A DNA stretch of 9,851 bases from Planctomicrobium piriforme (GTDB lineage: Bacteria; Planctomycetota; Planctomycetia; Pirellulales; PNKZ01). Below are positions 1 through 6,977 of the stretch, piece after piece. The stretch is taken from NCBI GenBank assembly GCA_945877965.1, contig CAMCTH010000128.1, forward strand, positions 1-9,851, written 5' to 3'. How positions within the stretch are numbered: position 1 is the stretch's first letter; each line of letters starts with the position of its first letter. The notes beneath the pieces are model-generated. The model was not told the DNA's origin. It did not search any database and worked only from the letters and a program-made list of their open reading frames with translations. A program made the translations under genes and the position numbers.

Positions 1-364
1 ACTTTTCGAGCGCCGCCATCTGGACGGGCGTCGCACGATCGTCGAGCAGGATGACCGAGCGATTCAATTCGTTGCGCACTTTGATGCCGACGCCGAAGCC
101 GAGCGTATCGACCGATCGCACCGCGACGACAACCTTCAAGCCGCTCAGATCAACTCCGGCAAACTCGCCGGCATCGATGCTCCAAGCCATCAGCGCTTGA
201 TGACCGGTGAGGCCTATCTCGGCGTTGGCAAAACAAGGACCGGTGTAGACGTCGCAGCTGCGCGACTCCAGATAGTCCCCTTGAATCTGCGCCGCCGACG
301 CAGCGGTCGCGGCACAGGCAACGATGACGAAAGCACAAAATCCACGAAGCGACGAACCGACCAT
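1..364 (-). CDS. Secreted DUF1326-type protein, C-terminus cut off by window edge
   Basis: The reading frame opens with ATG at 364 and stays open for 121 codons to the left edge, so the C-terminal part is missing. A Shine-Dalgarno-like GGAG lies 8 bases before the ATG. Residues 1-24 look like a signal peptide: a short Arg-containing start, a hydrophobic stretch (FCAFVIVACAATA), then an Ala-Ser-Ala-Ala cleavage zone. The mature start reads QIQGDYLESRSCDVYTGPCF, with two cysteines in SCDVYTGPC, followed by NAEIGLTGHQALMAW and a segment with GVDLSGLKVVVAV. This matches my memory of the DUF1326 family (small proteins of unknown role whose N-terminus carries a C-x5-C motif after a GDY-type start). 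The protein probably acts outside the cytoplasmic membrane; the cysteine pair could form a disulfide or bind metal, which is inference. It lies downstream of the kinase gene on the same strand, with a terminator-like hairpin between, so it may be transcribed separately. Function unknown. Confidence 0.8.
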   Translation of the reverse strand, partial: MVGSSLRGFCAFVIVACAATAASAAQIQGDYLESRSCDVYTGPCFANAEIGLTGHQALMAWSIDAGEFAGVDLSGLKVVVAVRSVDTLGFGVGIKVRNELNRSVILLDDRATPVQMAALEK

Positions 365-403
365 AAAAGCATCTCCCTCAAACGACGAAACGAAGCGGGA
401 TCG

Positions 404-438
404 AAAAGGTCGCTAACCCACCCTCTAGTTTAGCGACC
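404..438 (-). terminator. Terminator- or attenuator-like hairpin between the kinase and DUF1326 genes
   Basis: A perfect 9-bp inverted repeat (GGTCGCTAA at 408-416, TTAGCGACC at 430-438) encloses a 13-base loop. On the minus strand the stem is followed at once by TTTT (407-404). This has the form of a weak intrinsic terminator for the kinase gene, whose stop lies about 80 bases upstream. It also sits about 45 bases before the DUF1326 ATG, so it could act in that gene's leader instead. The T tract is short, so efficiency is uncertain. Confidence 0.45.
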
Positions 439-519
439 GTCGCGCGGGGGTGAAATGGATTTCGACCGCAACGTCGCACGGGGCGAGCATGCCGGCAGAC
501 GAAAACGGCTGCGCACCCC

Positions 520-1887
520 TTAACTTAGCCAATACCAGACCGCGCCGCCGATCAGCAACACGGCCAGTCCGACACCGCCGCCGATCAGGACACGGCGGTC
601 GAACGTAAACTTCGGCTTCGACGCTCCGGCCGACGTTGCGGTCGGGCGTGCCGCCGGCTTGCGGGCGACGCTGATCGCCGGGGCGGCCGTATTGATCGCG
701 AAGCCGCCGAACGCCGGGGTCTCCGTCGCGGGAGCGGCTGCGACCGTCGGCAAATTCGTGAAACTCACGTCGTCGACCGCCTCGACCGTCGCCATTTCTT
801 CTTCAATGACTTCGGCCTCTTCGACTTCGGCCGCCTCGGCAACCGCAGGCGTCGGTTCCGGTTCCCCTTTCAAGGCTCGTTCCAACGCGGCGCAAACCTC
901 GGTCATCGTCGCGTAACGATCGCTCGGTTGCTTCGCCACCATCTTGGCAAAGACCGCCGCCAACTGCGGACTCACTCCCTTGCGTTCCTGATCGAGGGCC
1001 GGAATCGCCCCGGTCCGATGCTGCATGATCCGATCGACGACCCCCTTGCCGTCATAGAGCTTGCGCCCCGTCAGCAAGAACCAAAGCGTGCAACCCAAGC
1101 TGTATTCGTCGCTCCGGGCATCGGCATGGCGAGTGTCGACCACTTGCTCCGGGCTCATGTAGTCGATCGTCCCCATCACTTGCTGCGTGCCGGTCAGTCC
1201 ATCGCCGGTCGCTTCGTCGGGATCCTCGAAACGAACCAAGCCGAGGTCGAGAATCCGCACGTTCCCTTGGCGATCACAGAGCAAGTTCCCCGGCTTCATG
1301 TCGCGATGGATGAGCCCTTGCGCGTGGACGTATTCCAAACCGCGCGCCGCTTGCAACGTGCAACGGGTAGCGAGTTCGACGTCGAGCGGGCCTTGCGATT
1401 TGACGCGCGACGCCAAATCTTCCCCCTCGACGAACTCCATCACCAAGAAGTGCTGGCCGTTGAACTCGCCGGCATCGAATGCGCGGACGATGTTCGGGTG
1501 CGTGAGCCGCGCGGTCGCTTGCATCTCGCGATAGAACCGCTTCACCGCCTTTTCGTTTTGCGAAAGCGCCGAGGCGAGGACTTTGATCGCCACGGTTCGG
1601 CCGTTTGTTTTGTGCTTCGCCTTGAAGACCGTTCCGGACGCGCCGACCCCCAACTGCGAGATCAGCAAATAGCTGCCGAACGTTAACGACGCCGGCTTGC
1701 CTTGCAGCAAGACCTGCGATTGATAGTCGCTCAGCTTCCCTTGCTCGCGCCACAGCTTGGCGAAGGTGTCCGCATCACGCGGTCGCTCGGCCGCAGGGAG
1801 CGCCGTCCACCAGGCGCGCAACTCGTCCCCCGTCGCTAAGCCTGCCGCGACTAAACTCTTGCCGAACTGTTCAATGGTGAGTGCCAT
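520..1887 (-). CDS. Membrane-anchored Hanks-type Ser/Thr protein kinase
   Basis: This 455-residue protein transfers the gamma-phosphate of ATP to Ser/Thr of proteins. Residues 1-70 form a helical N-terminal module (ending KLSDYQSQVLLQGKPASLTF) of the kind I associate with planctomycete kinases. The kinase domain spans about 73-340: glycine loop GVGASG (80-85), ATP-anchoring Lys102 in VAIKVL, candidate helix-C Glu121, catalytic loop HRDMKPGNLL (194-203) with Asp196, Lys198 and Asn201, metal-binding DLG (214-216, in place of DFG), SPE (245-247, in place of APE), and DEYSLG (260-265). All catalytic residues are present and the HRD arginine suggests activation-loop control. An acidic Ala/Glu linker (340-372) and a Pro/Ala/Thr region lead to one membrane helix (about 434-453) that ends only two residues before the C-terminus, so there is no outside sensor domain. 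I see no clear ribosome site in front of the ATG. The substrate is unknown; a sensory input, if any, must come from the N-terminal module or partners. Confidence 0.95.
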   Translation of the reverse strand: MALTIEQFGKSLVAAGLATGDELRAWWTALPAAERPRDADTFAKLWREQGKLSDYQSQVLLQGKPASLTFGSYLLISQLGVGASGTVFKAKHKTNGRTVAIKVLASALSQNEKAVKRFYREMQATARLTHPNIVRAFDAGEFNGQHFLVMEFVEGEDLASRVKSQGPLDVELATRCTLQAARGLEYVHAQGLIHRDMKPGNLLCDRQGNVRILDLGLVRFEDPDEATGDGLTGTQQVMGTIDYMSPEQVVDTRHADARSDEYSLGCTLWFLLTGRKLYDGKGVVDRIMQHRTGAIPALDQERKGVSPQLAAVFAKMVAKQPSDRYATMTEVCAALERALKGEPEPTPAVAEAAEVEEAEVIEEEMATVEAVDDVSFTNLPTVAAAPATETPAFGGFAINTAAPAISVARKPAARPTATSAGASKPKFTFDRRVLIGGGVGLAVLLIGGAVWYWLS

Positions 1888-1898
1888 GGCGAATGATT

Positions 1899-1906
1899 GT
1901 AATTAC
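1899..1906. other. GTAATTAC palindrome in the kinase/apbE spacer (first copy)
   Basis: The perfect 8-bp palindrome GTAATTAC lies 11 bases before the kinase ATG and about 54 bases before the apbE ATG. The surrounding 10-mer TGTAATTACT (1898-1907) recurs exactly at 3215-3224 in front of dedA. An AT-rich word recurring in two upstream regions of GC-rich DNA could be a shared operator half, but two copies are weak evidence. Confidence 0.25.
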
Positions 1907-1948
1907 TGCGGGGGGATAAAACGACCATTACTCCTCCGGCTGCGTCGC

Positions 1949-1954
1949 TATAAT
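1949..1954 (+). promoter_or_regulatory. Perfect -10 box (TATAAT) for apbE, probably giving a leaderless mRNA
   Basis: TATAAT ends six bases before the ATG at 1961. A sigma-70-type promoter would start transcription about 6-8 bases after the box, at or within one base of that ATG, so the transcript would have no leader. No ribosome-binding sequence fits between the two. The region around 1926-1931 (CATTAC) is a poor -35 match, so recognition would rest mainly on the -10 element. Confidence 0.5.
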
Positions 1955-1960
1955 TCGACC

Positions 1961-3076
1961 ATGGAATCGCCCCGCCCGACGAGCCGCCGACATTTCATCA
2001 CCGGAAGAACGGCCGCGTCGGAACTCCACGACCTGACGGGCCGCGCCAGCGGCGATCCGACGTCCGAAACGTCGCTGTTTGAAGCCGCCGCCGGGAGCGA
2101 GCCGCCCTACTTAGTTCGCTACGGTCGCCAGGCGAAGGCGAGCGATTTCCAACTCCATCTCGTCGCCGGCCGCGACCCGCACGGTCCGGAGGCGGCCTTG
2201 GCGGCCCTCGACGTCGTCGACGAGATCGAGACGCAGCTGACCGTCTATCGCGAGACGAGCGAGGTCCTCGAAATCAACCGTCGGGCGGCACTCGAGCCGG
2301 TTCCCGTCGAGCCGCGTCTGTTCGAACTGCTTCGTCGCTCACTCGAACTGTCGCGCGCCACCGGCGGCGCGTACGACATCACGTCGGGCCCGCTCTCGCG
2401 CGTGTGGGGATTCACGCGTCGGCAAGGGCGCGTTCCCGACGAGGCGGAACGAACCGCGGCGCTCGGCTTCGTCGGCTACGAGCGCGTCGAACTCGACGCC
2501 GCCGCGCAGACCGTTCGCTTCACGCAGCCCGGCGTCGAGATCAATTTGAACAGCGTCGGCAAAGGCTACGCACTCGATCGGGCTGCCGAAGTGTTGCGCG
2601 ATTTCCAAGTCCACGATTTTCTGTGGCACGGCGGGCAGAGCAGCGTGCTGACCGGCGGGGCACCGCAACGTCGGGCCGATGGCGAGCCGGCCGGCGCGTG
2701 GGTCGTCGGCGTCGGGCATCCATTGCGGCCCGAGCGTCGGTTGGCCGAGGTGATCGTCGGCGATCGGGCCGTCGGCACGTCGGGGGCCGGCTTTCAATTC
2801 TTTCGCCATGAAGGGAAGCGCTACGGACATATTCTCGACCCGCGGACCGGACTGCCGGCCGAAGGGGTTTTTTCCGTCACGGTCGTCGCCCCGACGGCGG
2901 CCGAGGCCGATGCGCTCTCGACGGCTTTTTATGTGTTGGGCTGCGAAGAGGCGGAGCGATATTGCGCCGCTCGACCCGAAATCGGCTTTCTCATGCTGCT
3001 GCCCAATACCGGGGGCAACGCCGTCGAACTGGCGGTCTGCAATCTCGACGACCGCAGCTGGCGCATGACCTCTTAA
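1961..3076 (+). CDS. apbE: ApbE-family FAD:protein FMN transferase
   Basis: Members of this family use FAD and a divalent metal to attach FMN covalently to a Thr of redox proteins such as NqrB, NqrC and RnfG, normally on the outer face of the cytoplasmic membrane. The 371-residue protein shows the family landmarks in order: ITSGPLSRVWGF (140-151), NLNSVGKGYALDRAAEVL (195-212), GTSGAGFQFF (272-281), YGHILDPRTGLP (288-299), and TAAEADALSTAFYVLG (312-327), where Asp317 and the Ser/Thr that follows are expected to help bind the metal. I chose ATG 1961 because earlier in-frame starts lie inside the divergent kinase gene and a TATAAT box sits at 1949-1954. The N-terminus has a twin-arginine-like SRRHFITG (8-15), but the following residues are polar, so there is no usual signal peptide or lipoprotein box. 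Export is therefore uncertain. No target flavoprotein is encoded nearby. Confidence 0.93.
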   Translation: MESPRPTSRRHFITGRTAASELHDLTGRASGDPTSETSLFEAAAGSEPPYLVRYGRQAKASDFQLHLVAGRDPHGPEAALAALDVVDEIETQLTVYRETSEVLEINRRAALEPVPVEPRLFELLRRSLELSRATGGAYDITSGPLSRVWGFTRRQGRVPDEAERTAALGFVGYERVELDAAAQTVRFTQPGVEINLNSVGKGYALDRAAEVLRDFQVHDFLWHGGQSSVLTGGAPQRRADGEPAGAWVVGVGHPLRPERRLAEVIVGDRAVGTSGAGFQFFRHEGKRYGHILDPRTGLPAEGVFSVTVVAPTAAEADALSTAFYVLGCEEAERYCAARPEIGFLMLLPNTGGNAVELAVCNLDDRSWRMTS

Positions 3077-3098
3077 CGCTCAGCCTGCATCGAGGCGG

Positions 3099-3117
3099 AC
3101 CGATAAGCTGAATCGGT
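3099..3117 (+). terminator. Weak terminator candidate after apbE
   Basis: ACCGAT (3099-3104) and ATCGGT (3112-3117) form a 6-bp stem with a 7-base loop, 22 bases after the apbE stop. It is followed by TGTAAC rather than a proper T tract, so termination would be weak. Confidence 0.25.
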
Positions 3118-3151
3118 TGTAACAAGAATGCCGCGACGGTGGTGCCGATGG

Positions 3152-3181
3152 TTGTGGAAGTGACGGCGAGAGGCTTATACT
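3152..3181 (+). promoter_or_regulatory. Candidate sigma-70-type promoter for dedA
   Basis: TTGTGG (3152-3157), an 18-base spacer and TATACT (3176-3181; five of six match TATAAT) lie about 80 bases before the dedA ATG. This would give a leader of roughly 75 bases that contains the second GTAATTAC palindrome. The call rests on motif likeness only. Confidence 0.35.
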
Positions 3182-3215
3182 CAAATCAGGTCGAAACTTA
3201 CGACCGATAGAATCT

Positions 3216-3223
3216 GTAATTAC
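3216..3223. other. GTAATTAC palindrome upstream of dedA (second copy)
   Basis: Same 8-bp palindrome, inside the same 10-mer TGTAATTACT, as at 1899-1906. It lies 38 bases before the dedA ATG, downstream of the promoter candidate, a position where a bound repressor could block elongation. This role is speculation. Confidence 0.25.
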
Positions 3224-3261
3224 TACGTCCGTTACCTCTTTTGCGCGTATTGCGTAGGCGC

Positions 3262-3930
3262 ATGGACCCGTCGAGCGTCATAAGTAAGTGGAGCTACTTC
3301 GGGATCATTGCGTTCCTCGTCCTGACCGGATGCGGACTGCCGATCCCCGAAGAGGTTCCCATCATCGCCGCAGGCGTGCTTTCGCGCGGGACGTTGAACC
3401 CGTGGCTGGCGCTGGCGTCGTGCTTTATCGGCGCGGTGCTCGGCGACATCGTGATGTACGGCATCGGCCGGAAGTTCGGGCGTAAGCTGTTGGAAAGTCG
3501 CGGCTGGCTCTCGAACCTGCTCTCGGCCGAACGCGAACGCGAGATCGAAGACCACTTTCGCCGTCACGGCATGAAGGTCCTCTTCACGGCCCGATTCCTC
3601 GTCGGCCTCCGCTCGCCGATCTATCTGACGGCCGGCATTTTGAAAGTGCCGTTTCGTCGGTTCGTCATCGCCGACATGCTCTGCGCGGCTTTTGTGATCC
3701 CGCTGTTTTTCGGGATCTCCTACATGTTCTCGGATCATATTCAAACGTTGTGGCAATGGCTGCAACGGGCCGAAATGGCCGTCACCGCGACGATCATCGT
3801 CGGCGCGCTTGCCGCACTGCTGATCGTACGATACGTTCGACGTCGTCGGGCCGCCGAGCGGGCGATCCATGAGGCGGCCGAACGTCATGCTCTGCATGCG
3901 AAGTCGGACGTAGAAAAGTCCGTGGCCTAA
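3262..3930 (+). CDS. DedA-family membrane protein
   Basis: This is a 222-residue inner-membrane protein of the DedA/VTT (SNARE-associated) family. Members act in membrane homeostasis, as putative proton-coupled transporters or as lipid scramblases, including flipping of undecaprenyl phosphate. Visible landmarks are TGCGLPIPEE (22-31) with the acidic residues Glu30/Glu31, the small-residue helix with Asp62 (AVLGDIVMYGIGRKFGR), and FTARFLVGLRSPIYLTAG (108-125), where Arg111 and Arg117 are six residues apart like the essential arginine pair of E. coli YqjA. Hydrophobic segments lie at about 13-24, 33-66, 132-155 and 172-190, and the C-terminus is a cytosolic basic tail (RRRRAAERAIHEAAERH). I prefer ATG 3262; an in-frame TTG at 3241 would add seven residues, MRVLRRR. 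Neither start has a strong ribosome site. The next gene follows 46 bases later on the same strand, so the two may form an operon. The substrate cannot be told from sequence. Confidence 0.9.
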   Translation: MDPSSVISKWSYFGIIAFLVLTGCGLPIPEEVPIIAAGVLSRGTLNPWLALASCFIGAVLGDIVMYGIGRKFGRKLLESRGWLSNLLSAEREREIEDHFRRHGMKVLFTARFLVGLRSPIYLTAGILKVPFRRFVIADMLCAAFVIPLFFGISYMFSDHIQTLWQWLQRAEMAVTATIIVGALAALLIVRYVRRRRAAERAIHEAAERHALHAKSDVEKSVA

Positions 3931-3976
3931 GCGCCGCGGAAGTGTACCGGCCCCAAACCGAACGAGGGGAACTGCC

Positions 3977-5011
3977 ATGCGACGACGCGGCGTGCTATGC
4001 CTGATCGGGGCGATCGCAACGATCGTCGGTTTCGGCGACGTCAACGCCGCGCGATCGCAAGAGGTCGCTGTCAGCACGAACCTCGCCAATCAGCTGCGCT
4101 ATGTCCAGGTCGGCATCAAATCCGGACGGGTGAACGCCACCAGTTCGTTCCCGGGCCGCACGTTCAATCTGTCGACGAATGCCAACGACCGCCGCGAACA
4201 GATGACGCTCGATCTCACCGGGCCGCAGCCGTCGCTCGATTATGAACTCACAACGGCGTCGTTCCGGATCGTCGTCGACCTGGATCACGGCAACACGCTC
4301 CGCATTCGTCGCGATCCGCAAGGCGATGCCAAAACGCAGCCGCTGGAGTTCTATCAACCGGCCGACGGGACGTTGACGATCAAGCTCGGCGACAAGACGA
4401 ACGAGCGAACGATTACGGCCGACTCGTTGTGGCATCTCTTCGCCGCCGAGCCGGATCTGGCCCGGAACGAGATCGAGCCGCTGCTCCGATTGTTGAAGCC
4501 GGCCTGGCCGATCGGGCTGCAATTTCAGGGGATCGAAGAACTGCTCTATCGTAAGGTCGATGCTGAGCGGAACTACGATCGCCAAGCGTGGACCGAATTG
4601 GTGAAGCAACTCAGCGGCGAGCATTACATCGATCGACTCGAAGCGGATCGCCGGCTGCGCGACCTGGGGAAGATTGTGATTCCGTATCTGCGGAACCTCG
4701 ATCTCCGGCAACTCGACGCCGAGCAAGCGTTCCGGATTCGAATGATCGTCCGGTCGTACGGCAGCGACGACGATGAAGACACGCCCGACGCCGCAGCCGA
4801 TTGGCTCGCCGCCGATCCCGAGATTTGGTACTCGCTGGCCGCGCGGGCCGTCGGTCCGCAACGCACCAAGGTACGCACGCAGTTAGCACTCATCCTCGGC
4901 GAACCGGTCGTGCTCGACGACGACACGACCGGCGAGAAGCTGCAAATGCAACTCGCGAAGATTCGCGAACAAGTGAGCCGCGGGAAACGACCTGTTACGT
5001 CGACGAAGTAG
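3977..5011 (+). CDS. Secreted protein of unknown function with a HEAT-like segment
   Basis: I do not recognise a named family for this 344-residue protein. The start is well supported: GAGGGGA (3964-3970) lies six bases before the ATG. Residues 1-24 read as a signal peptide (MRRRG, then VLCLIGAIATIVGFG, then DVNA). Residues 36-150 look like beta-rich secreted sequence. The second half is helical; residues 213-258 contain YIDRLEADRRLRDLGKIVIP, which resembles one or two HEAT-like helix pairs (A-x-x-x-L-x-x-L-G-x-x-x-x-P-x-L) often seen in planctomycete secreted proteins. An acidic patch SDDDEDTPDAAADWLAADPE (263-282) follows. No cysteine occurs in the predicted mature part and no enzyme motif is visible. 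It follows dedA by 46 bases and may share its transcript. Its stop lies two bases from the stop of the convergent next gene, leaving no room for a terminator. Confidence 0.85.
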   Translation: MRRRGVLCLIGAIATIVGFGDVNAARSQEVAVSTNLANQLRYVQVGIKSGRVNATSSFPGRTFNLSTNANDRREQMTLDLTGPQPSLDYELTTASFRIVVDLDHGNTLRIRRDPQGDAKTQPLEFYQPADGTLTIKLGDKTNERTITADSLWHLFAAEPDLARNEIEPLLRLLKPAWPIGLQFQGIEELLYRKVDAERNYDRQAWTELVKQLSGEHYIDRLEADRRLRDLGKIVIPYLRNLDLRQLDAEQAFRIRMIVRSYGSDDDEDTPDAAADWLAADPEIWYSLAARAVGPQRTKVRTQLALILGEPVVLDDDTTGEKLQMQLAKIREQVSRGKRPVTSTK

Positions 5012-5013
5012 AC

Positions 5014-6846
5014 TTAGTCCCACCACCAGTTGTGGAGACCGAGATCTTTCGGGGCGGCGCTTTGGCGTTCTTTGGTGAGTCGGCCGCGGTCGTCGATTTG
5101 CATCGTCGACGGCTGTGCGACGAGCGAGCAATCGACCCGCACGCCGCCGCTGATGACCGCCATCACCTTCGACTTGGTGAGCAGCGCGGCATTAGCGACC
5201 GAGTCGACCGACGCCGGCGCGACGTCGCGGTCGGGCGTGACGATGCGTGGATCGGTCAGCCCCAATCGTTGCCAGCCGGCCCGCTCGCAGACTTGGTCTT
5301 GCTTCAGGATCGAACAGACGAGAGCGAGGTCGAACACGTTCTGCAGGTCGGCGTAGAGCGGATACTTTTGCGACAGTTGAGCGTAGTGCTGCGTGAAGTT
5401 CTCGGCGTACTGACGATTGAGATCGTCGGCCTTGCCGGTCGACACGCGTTCTCCCTTGGCCGAGAGGAACTCATCTTCGCTGAGGAGCTGCACCCCTTGG
5501 CCGCGAAGTTCGTAGACGTCGTGCTGCGGCGAGGTCAGCAACGCGTCGTAGTTCACGGTGAACCACCAGCGGAGCAGGCCGAGCGACGGCGGCTCTTGCC
5601 CTTTGTTCTGGAGCGAGTCGCGCACGATTTGAAAGTAGCTCGGGACGCCGAGCGTGCTCGGAGCCCGTTCGATGCCGACGAGCTTCATGTGATAGTCGGC
5701 TTCGACCAACGTCCGGGCCACGCGCGACTGCGGATCGATGCCGCGGAAGACGACGTCCTGCCGACCGAGACTATCGCGGAGTTGATTCGACCAGACGTTG
5801 AGCCCACCGGGAGCGAGCGGCTGCTTGCGGGACGAATCGGCGAAGGCGCGGACGTTTTTCAAACCGTCGGCCGTCGGATCGATCGAGCAGCTGAAGAAGC
5901 CGCCGACGTCGTACTCACGTCGGAGCAGCGTGACGAGATCGTCGAGCAGCACGACCGGGCGATCGCTCTCGACGGCCAGCAAACGATTTTCGCGACCGAG
6001 ATACCAATCGCCCGCGGGACCGGCCAGCACGACGTCCTTCGTCTCGGGATAGACGAAGACGTGCGTGATCCGCTGGAGCCCGGCAAGGGTGCGGAGTTCT
6101 TCGTCGAGCGGCTGTTGCAGCGAACGGCGGAATTGCAACTCGCGTTCGAGCCGAGTGAGCGAGATCTTGCGGAGCGCCGAAGTGCGGCGAGCCCCGCCGG
6201 GCGTTTGCTCGCGGGCCGATTCGCGACGCAATGCCGCCAACCGCACGGCATCGGCCGACAGGACGAGCGGCTTCATCACACCGGCCGCATCGACGTAAAC
6301 GCCGCCGTCGTGCGCACGAATGAAGCCGATGGTGCCGCCGTTGTCTTGCCAATCGTTCGGGCGGATGGTGCTGGTGATCAGATCGATCAGCGAATCGAAA
6401 TCCGGGGCCACGCCGCCGCCTGCGGCACCGGTCGGCGGCACGTTCGGGACTTCGGCGGGGGCGGCGGTTTGCTTCGACGTTATGTAGGCCGCGAGTTCGG
6501 CAAACGAACGGCTGCGAAGTTGATCTTCGCCGATGGCGGCGATCGACGCGGCGGCGGCTTGCTCGGCTCCGACTCGAATTTGGGCGGTGGCGAGTTCGCG
6601 ATAGACGCCGTCGCGACGGTCGACCGGGAGTTGCCGGGCCGCCTCGTGGGCCAGCGAGTATTCGCCCGAGTCGAGCACCGCCTGCAAGTTCGTCGGCGAC
6701 AGAGGTTCGTCGGCCCCGGTCGCGCTAAGCATCAGGCCGAGCAGCAATCCGACGGCGACGACGTACAAGACGGTTCGACCGACGAGATCGCGACGCGCGA
6801 GATCGCCGCGGGCGAGCAGATTGCCCACAAGATTGGAACGAACCAT
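5014..6846 (-). CDS. Membrane-anchored planctomycete protein, DUF1598-like
   Basis: With ATG 6846 the protein has 610 residues. I chose this start because GGAG (6855-6858) lies eight bases before it; an in-frame ATG at 6861 adds five residues (MGAKD) but has no ribosome site. A basic N-terminus leads to one hydrophobic segment (about 24-44, VLYVVAVGLLLGLMLSA), a signal peptide or signal anchor, so most of the protein should lie outside the cytoplasm. A helical Ala-rich region (55-125) is followed by a Pro/Gly linker (130-148) and a larger region with HDGGVYVDAAGV (179-190), GFFSCSIDPTADGL (316-329), ADYHMKLVGI (383-392), a Trp/Tyr-rich stretch starting RWWFTVNYDALL (426-437), VISGGVRVD (564-572), and the C-terminal end HNWWWD. 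From memory these resemble the DUF1598 family restricted to planctomycetes. No function is known. The gene is convergent with its left neighbour and has a hairpin-rich spacer upstream. Confidence 0.85.
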   Translation of the reverse strand: MVRSNLVGNLLARGDLARRDLVGRTVLYVVAVGLLLGLMLSATGADEPLSPTNLQAVLDSGEYSLAHEAARQLPVDRRDGVYRELATAQIRVGAEQAAAASIAAIGEDQLRSRSFAELAAYITSKQTAAPAEVPNVPPTGAAGGGVAPDFDSLIDLITSTIRPNDWQDNGGTIGFIRAHDGGVYVDAAGVMKPLVLSADAVRLAALRRESAREQTPGGARRTSALRKISLTRLERELQFRRSLQQPLDEELRTLAGLQRITHVFVYPETKDVVLAGPAGDWYLGRENRLLAVESDRPVVLLDDLVTLLRREYDVGGFFSCSIDPTADGLKNVRAFADSSRKQPLAPGGLNVWSNQLRDSLGRQDVVFRGIDPQSRVARTLVEADYHMKLVGIERAPSTLGVPSYFQIVRDSLQNKGQEPPSLGLLRWWFTVNYDALLTSPQHDVYELRGQGVQLLSEDEFLSAKGERVSTGKADDLNRQYAENFTQHYAQLSQKYPLYADLQNVFDLALVCSILKQDQVCERAGWQRLGLTDPRIVTPDRDVAPASVDSVANAALLTKSKVMAVISGGVRVDCSLVAQPSTMQIDDRGRLTKERQSAAPKDLGLHNWWWD

Positions 6847-6854
6847 ATCCTTGG

Positions 6855-6858
6855 CTCC
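6855..6858 (-). promoter_or_regulatory. Ribosome-binding site deciding the start of the DUF1598-like gene
   Basis: GGAG on the minus strand, eight bases before ATG 6846. The alternative ATG at 6861 is preceded by CACCCCTCGG, which has no Shine-Dalgarno match. Confidence 0.55.
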
Positions 6859-6977
6859 CATCCGAGGGGTGAAGACGTGACGGCGCGAATCGCACCGGGG
6901 CCCCGTGAGAGAGATAGTCGCGAAGGGGGTTAGTCGAAACGACGCGGTGAAGGGAATATTTCCCGTGGTAAGTTTAA

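Noticed and set aside
928..1686. A 252-codon open frame on the plus strand
   Set aside because: It is antisense to the kinase domain, whose complete set of catalytic motifs proves the minus strand is coding.
1757..1960. An N-terminal extension of ApbE by 68 residues
   Set aside because: The extension would lie antisense within the kinase start, shows no family likeness, and a TATAAT box sits right before the internal ATG at 1961.
3232..4089. A 285-codon open frame on the minus strand
   Set aside because: It is antisense to dedA, crosses into the next gene, and has no recognisable features.
4801..6933. A 710-codon open frame on the plus strand, longer than the gene I call there
   Set aside because: It lies antisense to the DUF1598-like gene, is rich in Arg and Asp/Glu without domain motifs, has no signal or membrane segment, and overlaps the end of the well-supported gene at 3977-5011. 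It is a by-product of GC-rich codon use.
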